64,000 bases of DNA from Codonopsis lanceolata. Lineage: Eukaryota; Streptophyta; Magnoliopsida; Asterales; Campanulaceae. Shown here one piece after another: positions 55,016-64,000 of the stretch. The position numbers and the translations under genes were made by a program. Where the stretch lies: assembly GCA_013146195.2 (NCBI GenBank), contig CM028377.1, positions 179,900,029 through 179,964,028 on the forward strand, read 5' to 3'. Under the pieces are notes generated by a model. The model saw only the letters and a program-made list of their open reading frames with translations, ran no database searches and was not told the origin of the DNA. How positions within the stretch are numbered: position 1 is the first letter of the stretch; the number at the start of each line of letters is the position of its first letter.

Positions 55016-56308
55016 CGAGAATGACCGTGAAGCTTTCTGCTATGGTGGGAGGAACGACTCGCTAAAGAATAGCAAAAAAAGTCTCCTTCGATTAGCGTGC
55101 TGAAGTGCGACGCAGAGAGTCGATTCGTGGCCGGGCCAACAATTCGAAAGCGGGCTGTGGATCCCGTGGTCGACATAGTCGATTCTTCCAGCGAGGAAGA
55201 TTCCGGCGAGGAGAGTGTGACCGGTGGCTTAGTTTCGGGCAAGGCCACGAGCAACAAGCCTGACCATGAGGGGATACAAAAAGCGAGTAATGGTCGAGCG
55301 AATAGATTTAGCCGGAGGCTTCAGAGGCCGATGAGGCGATAATTTGCCGTTTCTCGGCGTTTTAAGAAAACTCTGCCGCTCCCCCTGTGTGGGAGGGGCC
55401 TCTCCCCCAGAAGAAATAAAGAAAGCCGACAGCAGTCCCCATTGCTCGCTTCTTAACGTGAGGGTGGCCCTCAAGAAGGGTTCCCGCTGAGTGAAGTGAT
55501 CGGCTAAGCAGGGAGATGAGGAGAGGAGCCCGATTGGTATGTAAATGCGATGAAGGTCGTTATGCCGCACACCGGGCTACGCTGGACACGGCATGNNNNN
55601 NNNNNNNNNNNNNNNNNNNNNNNNNNNNNNNNNNNNNNNNNNNNNNNNNNNNNNNNNNNNNNNNNNNNNNNNNNNNNNNNNNNNNNNNNNNNNNNCAACA
55701 ACATAGCCAGGGTGCGACGAGAGTCGCGTGGCTTGCTTTAACGACTGAAGTCGCTAACGCCACTGCCGCCAAGCTCGAGCAATTGGTGTCGAGGTCGGCT
55801 CACGACGGATGACGGCAAAAGCAAAGAAATCATTGAAGATTACAAGAGATCGACCGACTCTTTGCCAACAAAGGTAGAAGGTGAAGCTTATCCATTTTTG
55901 TGCAGGAATGAACCATATCTTAAGGCAAACAGCCAGCTGGATCGAGATTAGCCCCGAAGAATGGGGAGCTAACCCCTCTTTTGCTCATCTCTGCCCGGCC
56001 GCCACTCCCAAGTGCCTTTAACGAGGATTAATTAGCTTGGTCCGGCCGACGCCATGGTTCGCCTCACGATTCTCCCTCCGCCGCCGATACTACGCCACCG
56101 ACCTCACGATTTAAATTTGGCGATCACAAGCTCCTTCAACCACCGCCGATAACACCGATGATCAAGCCGATGATGAGGTTACAACTCGAATACCACTGCA
56201 AATACCGAGGAACCCACCGCTGCTTCAACCGAGGATAACACCGCCTCTACCGGTTTGAGCGCTCGTCACACAGTTCGCGCTTCTTCTCGCCTTCGTGCCT
56301 TGTCTTAA
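55016..56308 (+). pseudogene. Opposing (antisense) reading region between pol and the left LTR
   Basis: Plus-strand pieces with coding texture. 55097-55339 gives LKCDAESRFVAGPTIRKRAV then the acidic DSSSEEDSGEES and a basic end. After the gap comes TTEVANATAAKLEQLVSRSA, coiled-coil-like. At 56205-56308 TEEPTAASTEDNTASTGLSA and SSRLRALS precede TAA. Many frame changes. Tat elements are known to carry extra, often antisense, reading frames downstream of pol. No domain is recognised, so identity is inference from position. Confidence 0.4.
55596..55695. other. Assembly gap (100 N)
   Basis: Exactly 100 unknown bases, the usual placeholder for a gap of unknown size. All open frames crossing it are artefacts. 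Confidence 0.99.
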
Positions 56309-56840
56309 AACAATTTAAATTCTTGTCCGTAATATTTTAACTTTTATTTTGAATGACCGCTTAATATCGCTTTAGCAAACAAAATCATCTTTTACTCGCC
56401 TCAAAGCGACAAGATTTAACTAAGTTTTTACCGCCTAAAGCGATCATCATTTAGTTAAGTTTTTACTCAAATGCCCTCCCTTACGAAAGAGAGCCCTTAT
56501 GCTCGTAATAAAGGACATTCGATCATCTTTACTCGCTTTAAAAGCGATCAACATTTACCCAGTTTTCTCGAATACCCCTCCCTTACGAACATAAAGCCCT
56601 CTACGCCGTAATAAGGGTTATTCGATCAACTCGAATATCCTTCAAATTTTCTTGAACATAAAGACCTTTATGCTCGATCAAAGACTTGAAGGGATTCAAC
56701 TCAAGACCCACTTTTCAAACACAAAGTTGAAAAGACAACCGAAGTTTCATCATTGCCATTTATCATGAGAGAAAAGATCAAAGAATTACATATTGTAAAT
56801 CAATTACCAATAGTATTTCTTCAAATGATCCGCATGCCAT
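56309..56840. other. Spacer between the opposing region and pol
   Basis: Contains near-repeats of CTCCCTTACGAA, CCCTTATGCTCG and TTTACTCGC at 56460-56660. No coding. Confidence 0.4.
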
Positions 56841-57990
56841 GGATGCTTTAACTCATCACCATCCTCTGTTCGCAACATGTAGGTGCCCTCCTTAATAATT
56901 CTCGAAACTTGAAAAGGGCCTTCCCACAGGCTTGGTGACAACTTCCCCACTCACTGATGGCGGCTGTGGCCTCAATCTTACGAAGGACCCATCCCCCACA
57001 AAGAAATGATCGACCACCTAACTCTCTTATCGTGGTGAGCCTTTGCTCGCTGCTATAGTTGGCCATCTTCATTTTGGCTTCCAAACTGCCGCCTTTTCTT
57101 CCAACAAATCCAAATTGCTGCTCGAGCCGCGGTGATTAGAACCCAGATTGTAATTTAAGACCCTATGAGTGGGCAAATACATCTCTACCGGAGCCATAGC
57201 ATCGACCCATAAGCTAAAGAAAAGCTGTTTCCTGCTTGACCCTTATCGTTGTTCTTATCGCCCACAAGGTAAGGCAAGCAATTGCCTACCCATCTTCCAA
57301 ATTTTTCTTCCAAATTCCTCTTCAAAACATGCAGAATTTGTTTATTCGCAGCTTCTGCCTGACCATTGCCTTGTGGATATGCCACAGATGACTGCCAATG
57401 TTTCACCCTCATTTGCTCGCACGCCTTGGTAAACTTTTCCGAAAACTGGGTCCCATGATCGACACAATTGCTCATGGACCCCAAACCGACACCATATGTG
57501 CTCATGTACAAAATCGATGACGCTTCACTCGCTTATGGTCGCTGGCTTCGCTTCCACCCACTTCGTGAAGTAATCCACGGCAACCATCGTGATATTTGAA
57601 CTTCGACCGAGCAACGGAAAGGACCAATCAAGTCAATTCCCCACATGTCAAATGGCCATGACGCGATAACAGAGTCCGCTCTGAGATGGCAATCGTGGAT
57701 ATCTCGCATAACGTTGACACTTGTCGCAAATGATTTAACATATATCTCTAAGATCCCGCCGCAAAGTTATCCAAGAAAATCCCCGCTAACACTTTCTGCT
57801 AACGATCGTTGGCCGTCAGGTGACCTCCACACTTGCCTTCATGCACTTCGCCCAAGATTCCTCCGCTATCTTCGGACGAACACACCTCAACAAAGGTCGT
57901 GTATAAGATCTTCGATACAGACGTTGTCTAAGATAATGTAACGGCATGACCGCTTCTGGACGGTTCTAGCTTCCTTTTTGTCTTCAGGCA
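56841..57990 (-). pseudogene. Tat integrase
   Basis: The minus strand at 57511-57185 gives VDHGTQFSEKFTKACEQMRV, KHWQSSVAYPQGNGQAEAAN and KQILHVLKRNLEEKFGRW. This is the core around the second Asp and the catalytic Glu (AYPQGNGQAEA). A shift then leads from LWAIRTTIR back to FSLAYGSM. The zinc-binding part and first Asp (GIDLIGPFPLLGRS-like) lie near 57600-57800 with several shifts. Confidence 0.85.
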
Positions 57991-58033
57991 ACACCCCATG
58001 CTCGATGTACGCCAAGATCATCTATCCAACATT

Positions 58034-58600
58034 TCATACCGGCTCTATGTCCATAACCACCTCCTTTTCAATGACAGAATTTCCAAATGCTCGATCATGA
58101 CTCAGGATGTAAAGATCGAATTTCATCCTCACCATCTTCGATAAATAGTTCTGCCGCATGTTATCCTCCCGAGCAATTCTTACTAATTCCCAAGAATCAA
58201 AGTCTTTTAAAATTTCTCTTACCATCGCACAATAACGACAAGATCGGGTGATGCATCTAGTCGCCTTAACTTGATTCACCACCAACCGAGAATCACAATA
58301 TATCACCACCGCTCAAGACTCCAATGTCTCAGCAAGCTCAAGACCAAGCAATTAAAGCTTCAGATTCACTGGTTGTTTGAAGCCGGAATTTGAAACGCAA
58401 TGCCTTCTCAAATTCTACATCTTGCTTCAGTGGGACTAACACTAAACCAAAGACCACTCCCAAATCGACTAGCCGAACCACAACATGAAGTTCTCCAAAG
58501 AATATTCCCTGGCTTTGGACTTGCATTACTCGTCAGCCGTTGCTTTACTCTCCACCTCTTCCTCGATAGACTCCTTAAAGCTTGTCTCGCCTACAAAGTT
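58034..58600 (-). pseudogene. Tat archaeal-type RNase H
   Basis: One piece reads LRFKFRLQTTSESEALIAW (58400-58340), the substrate-side block. The next, after a break, reads YCDSRLVVNQVKATRCITRS then WELVRIAREDN. The D of CDSRLVVNQV and the IPRE-N-like block are the aRNH signature that Tat elements carry in addition to their ordinary RNase H. Confidence 0.8.
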
Positions 58601-58859
58601 CCGCTATAGCTTGCGCCTTGATTGCTCGCCGTGGTCGATAATCGATGTCAAACTCCTGCTAACTCAATTGACCAAGTAAGTAAACCACTGTGAGGTATCC
58701 GGTTTGTGCAAAATCTTTCGCAAAAAGGCGAATCCGTACACAACATTGAATGAGCGTAAAAATAAGCTCAAGTTTCCGAGCAAAGAACAAATGCGAGTAA
58801 GCCAATTCTCTCAGATTAAAATATCTTCCTCTACATCGTGAGGGCTTTTGATACATAGT

Positions 58860-60000
58860 AAACAAAGCTTTTGTACATTGCCTTCTTCCCTAATCAAAAC
58901 AATGGCTACCGCCCGCTCTAGTGCCAGATAAACATATAATTTTTCCCCAAATACCGGCTACTCAACAAGGGTGGACTTCCTAAATACTCCACCACCTTGA
59001 ACGCTCGCATTCAGAGTCCATTCAAACCCTTTATTACCCCAAGAAAACCTTGAAGAAAGGCAAGCAACGCCTCGCCGACCTCGAGATGAACCTTCCTAAA
59101 GCGATCACCCCGCCATTTAGCCTCTCGACGCCCTTAACACAGAGGAAGCTTCATAGTGACTAATGCCTCTATCTTCTCGTGATTAGCCTCAATTCCTCTC
59201 TCAAGAACCATGAAACCGAGGAACTTGCCAGCCTTTCACTCCGAACACACATTTGCTCTGATTCAACTTCATGTTGTTCCTCCCGAGATTAGCAAAGTTT
59301 CTCCCCAGATCCTCTCAGCTCGCCTCTTGGGTCTTAACCACCATATCATCAATGTAAGCTTCAACATTTCTCCCGATCCGCGAGCTAATACACCTTGTTG
59401 ACCATCCTTGATAAGTGGCCCCAGATTCTTCAAACCAAAAGGCATCATCTTATAACAATACAACCCCCCCGCCGCCGAAAGTCATAGAGCCTTATCTCGA
59501 TCCAACCATCTTCACTTGATGATACCCTCGAGTAAGCATCTATAAACTTAGGAGCTCGAACCCCGCAATGGCGCTCGACCAATTTGTCAATTCTCTACAG
59601 AGGATAGCAATCTTTGGACAAGCCTTATTCAAATCTGGAAGTCAACACACATCCGCCACTTGCCGCTTGACTTCTTTACCATAACCACGTTAGCCAACCA
59701 AGTTGATAATGTATCTCCTCGATAATATCTCGCTTGAGTAACTTTTCGACTTCCTCCTTGATCGCTTGGTCCTTTCTACCGAATAAACCCGTCGGTCGCC
59801 GCTGGATTGGCCTAGAACCGATCAACATTCAACTGATGCAAGGCCACATCCTCGCTACCCCTCAGATGTCCTCTCGTCGCTAAGCGAAGATATCCATCTG
59901 CCCCGCAGCTTGCTTAACTAGGCTTTCTCTGCCTCTACCGTCCAAAGCTCGACCAATCTTAATCTTCCTCGCCTCTGATAGTCCTGATTGATGACTATCT
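58860..60000 (-). pseudogene. Tat reverse transcriptase
   Basis: On the minus strand: RRPTGLFGRKDQAIKEEVEK near 59810-59750, then VMVKKSSGKWRMCVDFQ near 59690-59640 and YCYKMMPFGLKN near 59463-59425. Remnants of the thumb and first RNase H extend to about 58860. The YVDDM catalytic block is only loosely visible (LTLMIWWL). Many shifts and stops. Confidence 0.8.
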
Positions 60001-60609
60001 CTTCTAGCTCGTCCTGAGCCGTAAACTCGGCTCATCTCGCATTTGGAGCGCATCACACTCCACTTTTTCATCCTTTCTACCGATCCTCAACTTTATCGAG
60101 CCGGGTCTACCTCCATAGCCTCAACTGCTCCTCGCATATGGATGCCGGCAAAGATTCATCTACAAGGTCAACGACTCATCTGGCTCACCAAATCCTCCCG
60201 ACGCCAATGTCGGCAAAGGATTGCTAATACCTTCCTCGGCCACCTCCTCTCGCCGATTGTGCCGATTAACCTGCATCGACGATAAAGATGGAACCTCCAT
60301 ATTTGTTTCACAAAATCACCACGGCCAGATCCTCTTCATTTTGACTTTTCTCCCCGACTTCAATGCTCCTGGACTGAGCTTGCATCCATTTCCAATTCTC
60401 CTGTACTCATCGCTACCACCGATGGTCCTGCTACCACATGAGAAGTTTCTTGGTACCGATAGTAACCTCTCGCCGCCATCTCTCCAAGGTCAACTTTCTT
60501 TCTCTCACAGATCCCGAACATATTCAAGCACCGCCGCTACCGACTCCGCAATACTCCCACTCCTTTGATCGGTATAAAATTTGGCTCTCTCGGTGCGTGG
60601 GATTGACGC

Positions 60610-61060
60610 GACCATCCGAAACTTAGTCATGCTCGGTGACGCCCAAAATAATGTTGTATGGAGATTTCAAGTCAATTACCACAGCGTAATCTTTTCAGCT
60701 CTGGTTCGAGTCCTCGCCAATAAATACCTCCAAATTCAATAGTACCCTTCACTGGACCTTATGATTTGTGAAACCCTCCAAAGCCCCAAAGATACCTGCC
60801 AGCGATCATCATTCAATTCCAACCCTTGAAACAGAGTAATACATCACATCCCGACATGCTCCAGCTGGCCCACCAAGATTCTGCGCACGACCCAATGCCG
60901 GCCCACCAACGCCGAACACCGACGCTCTCCAAAGAACACTACTCGCCAACTCGCCGCGAGTAAACCCAGATAGCCTCGTTTCTCCATCCCGCAAGGTCGC
61001 TGGTCGATCTACCACTTTTGATAAGGAATAAATTTGCTTTTAAGTCGCTATTTGAGTGAG
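60610..61060 (-). pseudogene. Tat protease region
   Basis: PPYNIILGVTEHD near 60665-60625 is the C-terminal hydrophobic-Gly block of Tat proteases (SPYNAILGRPAL-type), preceded by YAVVIDLKS. The active-site D-S/T-G is not clearly readable. Confidence 0.55.
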
Positions 61061-61089
61061 TTCCTCATCCATTATAACATCATGACCCC

Positions 61090-62870
61090 CCTAATGGGTG
61101 GAGCCTCCTCCTGGTGCATTCCCTCTACCTCCGGTGATCTCGCTTGAAGCGGCTCTAACCGCCCTCGTTGATCAACTCGATGGCCTTCTTCAATGGCCAA
61201 GATTCTCCTGTGCCCATAATCGCCATGATAGGCACACCTCTTCGCCTCGATCCTCTCTCCCACAGATGTGATTCATACGAGGGGATTAGGAAGCTCGCTC
61301 TTATCTCGTACATTATGTCCTCGCTGCAATGTATTGAGCTGGTCAACTCGATTCACGAAGAAACTCCTTCTACCGATCATACCGAGACTTACTCTTATTA
61401 TAACCGCCACTTCGCCACTCGGCCTCGGCCGTTTTCCCTTTACATTCCCTCCCGCAGCTTACCTGCCTGCCTTTTTTCTTTCTTCGCCGCCTCACCAACC
61501 ATTTCTTTCGTGCCCGCATGAGCATCTCTTACCTCCGTGTCTTTGGTTCACGCATACTCACCTCGATCGCAAACCACCTTCACCCGAGCAAGCCAGCCAA
61601 ACATAGTCACTTCTCGGCTCTACTGCACCAGAACTTGCTCTAGAACCTGGTAAACCTCTCAAGGTAACTCGCTGCCGACTCATGCGCCTTGCTTAACCTT
61701 AGACAAATTGGCCCTTGTCTTTGCTAATGAGCCGAGCGGTCCCGAAATCGGCCAAGAACTTTGCTCGCAAATCCGCCTAATTGCTGATCGAAATGCCGGG
61801 GCGCTTCTCCCATCCAAGCCAAAGCCTTCTTGCAAGGCACCAACAAAGCTCTAATTTTCAACGCCTGCCTCAAGTCACCAAACCAACTGGGACTCGAAAG
61901 ACATCAACCGCCCTAGCCTTGGTTTTGCCTCGTATATTCCTTAATGTTGGGGAAAATCAACCCCTGGCACCGGTGGTGCATTCTCGATCCACCTGCTAGC
62001 TGCCAGCAGATGTACCTCAAAATTCCCATCTGTAGCCTTGCCTTGTTCCCGTGCTTCCATCCCGCTTTAACTCCTCGAATCGCATGTTAATGGTTGCAGC
62101 AAACCACCCCCAAGCCGAGGCCGTACTCACGCATGAGGCCTCGCTGGGGTCCCATAGCCGCAATGGCTTGTGTGAGCCCCCACGGCCGCGCCACCTCGGC
62201 CCTCGAGGTGCCCCAACGAGCAAAGCAAGTAATAGGTGCAAATGATTGATGAGACCGCTCGAGAAGGAGTCCTCTCGCTCGAGCATAAGAACCTCTAGGT
62301 GATCGTGAGCGGCGACTATATGCACGAGAACGCCGCGGTGATGGTGAACGACGCCTACGAGCATGCGACCTGCGGTGAGGTGGCACGACGACGTGATCGA
62401 GCCGAATCCTCACCAACTCGAGGTCCCAACCTTGAATGGACACTAGGATAACCCTATGATCGGCCCTACTTCCCTCCGGTTGATCATTACGCTAGAATCA
62501 TGCCGCGTGGTCGGGAATGTACAACCAAAGGACATCGGATTTCCCGCGTGAAACGCCAAATGCCAAGTGGATCCAACTCGATGGGCAATGGTGGTTTGCC
62601 CATAGCAATCATTCAGAAGTTGAGTTGATGCATCCGACCGAGATAAATGGCTCTCGGCGTAAAGCTTCTTCACGAAATTCACGGGCTAACCCACCAGCCT
62701 TCCCAGCTCGGCCATCGATTCAACCCCACGCCTCGATTCAATCCGGTGACGCTATGCATCATGGGGTGGAGGGACATCTCCCAAAGCCACTGATTGAGGC
62801 CGGGTTCGATGTGCCTCATCTCTCGCGATCGCCGCCACCACCATTAACTCCGCTTCTCCGCCATGAATAA
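61090..62870 (-). pseudogene. Tat gag
   Basis: A capsid-like stretch on the minus strand (about 61840-61620) shows AWMGEAPRHFDQQ, an RF block and SAASYLERFTRF, compatible with Retrotrans_gag. Upstream (62380-62260) is an Arg/Ser-rich region RRRSPSPRRSRAYSRRSRSP. Multiple frame breaks. Plus-strand frames over the same DNA are mirror images. Confidence 0.55.
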
Positions 62871-62899
62871 AACTTAAAATAAAGAATATCTAATCGAAC

Positions 62900-63640
62900 T
62901 TTTAATGCCGTGAAAACTCGCTTCCCAAGAACGGAACCAACCGATGCTGGCCCAAGATAATCTGACCCACTAAATCGCCCAATCCAAACACCGGCTTTCA
63001 ACGTGTTTGTAGATCCTCCGAGCCCAACTCAAATGAAGGAGAATAAACGTGAATCGGGCAGGCACTCCCCGCAAAAAGCCCTTCTGTGAGTTAGTACAAT
63101 AGGTTAACAATTCGGCAGTAGTTTAAAGTAGGGAATAAGATTGCGCATACCTCTCTCCAAATTTTGACAAGGTTTTTATATGTGCCGAGGCATAACGCCC
63201 ATAATCATGAATAATCGCCTATGATTGGCATTAATCGCCTATACGATTGGCATTAACTGCCCATGATTGGAATTAACTGCCCATGACGAGCATCAACTTC
63301 TCTGCAAACGGTCATGGCTAATAATCGGGATTATTGCTCGGGTGTAACCACCCTCAACTGTTTATCTTGATCTTTCCCGGACATCAATGCCCTCAACTGT
63401 TTGTAACTTACTTGGTGCAATCGAGCAAAGTTGCTTGCTCCCTCAATCTACTGGTGCAATCGAGCTAGGTTGCTCGCTCAACGATGTTGCTCGCATAACT
63501 AAGCCCCCATCTCAAGTATTTATCCTGGCCAAAACAGTAGATTTTACCCGATTACTGCTAATATTTTTGCTCGCTTGCTCTAAGATACACACGATTGACA
63601 CGTGGCTCCCGGCTTGGCCTAATTGGCCGAAAGAAATGTA
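62900..63640 (-). repeat. Right LTR-like sequence (LTR-B)
   Basis: Minus-strand promoter layout: TATAAAAACC (complement 63171-63180), preceded by four related GATTGGCATTAA or TGATTGG units (63215-63285) and two TGCAATCGAGC units (63416-63470). The downstream edge near CTTGGGCCAGCATCGGTTGG may be a PBS. The sequence is not homologous to LTR-A at the level I can see. Confidence 0.4.
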
Positions 63641-64000
63641 ATATATGCGCTATAGCAGTCACCGACTCAACATACAAATCTGAAACTTTTACGTGAATTC
63701 CAATTTCTCTCAATATGTTAAAGCAAAGCAATTTAAACAATAACAAAAATATCTTGAATATGAATTAATATTTATAATTTTCACAATATTTGAAACAACA
63801 ATTGAACAATTCAACTAAAATTTTCAATTATTTTCTCTAAATTATTATATAAAAATATACATGTTTTATTTAGTAAAATAAAAAACTCTATTGCCACCGT
63901 CCCATGGTCCGCATCCCTCATTAACACCAGCACTGCCTTCTACCTAAGTATGAGATTTACAAGCGGTGACGAGGAGGTGGTGTACATATGAAGAAGGAAG
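63641..64000. other. AT-rich DNA, no gene
   Basis: Low-complexity A/T DNA to 63890, then a short GC-richer end (ACCGTCCCATGGTCCGC). Nothing recognised. Confidence 0.5.

Larger units (their letters stand above)
53373..63640 (-). mobile_element. Tat-type Gypsy region with opposing reading region; contains gap
   Basis: On the minus strand, from right to left: LTR-like promoter, gag, protease, RT, RNase H, integrase. A plus-strand reading region, then a second minus-oriented LTR-like sequence, complete the unit. Domain order and the separate archaeal-type RNase H fit the Tat lineage. CpG is far more frequent than elsewhere in the window. The two LTR-like ends do not match each other and a 100-N gap lies between, so a single element is not proven. 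Confidence 0.65.

Noticed and set aside
55504..55812. Open frames of 63-113 codons at the gap
   Set aside because: They read through the 100-N run; the unknown bases produce no stops, so length is artificial.
57645..62870. Many plus-strand frames of 60-118 codons in the Tat region
   Set aside because: Minus-strand Pol and Gag motifs explain the sequence; CpG-rich, A/T-poor DNA leaves few stops on the opposite strand.

Overview
The window looks like nuclear DNA of a eudicot plant. It is AT-rich and packed with plant-type transposable elements: Athila, Ogre and Tat Gypsy elements, two Copia elements, an L1-type LINE with a plant RNase H domain, hAT and Mutator elements, Stowaway MITEs and Helitron-like repeats. 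I see no intact host gene, no tRNA or rRNA gene and no CRISPR array. One run of exactly 100 N (55596-55695) marks an assembly gap. The species cannot be named from this sequence.

Layout. 1-2613: 5' end of a minus-strand Copia element, inserted at the edge of an Athila-type LTR (2614-3119). 3121-6315: minus-strand Ogre-like fragment with LTR, PBS and gag remnant. 6316-7379: a plus-strand Gypsy gag scrap and LTR-like DNA. 7380-17098: a decayed Athila element whose 5' LTR is split by a 4.2-kb LINE (7554-11780). 17099-17618: a Copia gag scrap fused to the broken Athila integrase, then a hAT terminus. 17619-31378: repeat-rich DNA with hAT element X1 (19066-22826), a chromovirus-like solo LTR (23353-27519) split by a Pack-MULE carrying an S40/DUF584 gene fragment, a second MULE, Stowaways and two head-to-tail Helitron-like repeats. 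31378-34820: another solo LTR, split by a Pack-MULE with GTE bromodomain-protein C-terminal sequence. 34995-36230: two adjoining MITEs with perfect target duplications. 36290-48790: a second, shredded copy of the 17.6-kb segment, interrupted by hAT X2 (itself holding a 2.8-kb solo LTR), a Helitron-like repeat and a gutted Copia element. 48993-51230: a tandem array of palindromic units. 53373-63640: a CpG-richer, minus-strand Tat-type Gypsy region with an opposing reading region between pol and the left LTR.

The window is a record of nested insertion rather than a set of cooperating genes. Ten boundaries are supported by readable target-site duplications: 8 bp for three hAT elements, 9-11 bp for three MULEs, about 5 bp for two LTR units and TA for Stowaways. 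Captured host-gene pieces are present in at least two MULEs. The most unusual structures are the two Pack-MULE captures, the palindromic array at 49-50.9 kb, a hairpin motif repeated through the Copia LTR, gag and pol remnants, and hAT copies that share ends but differ in their cores.
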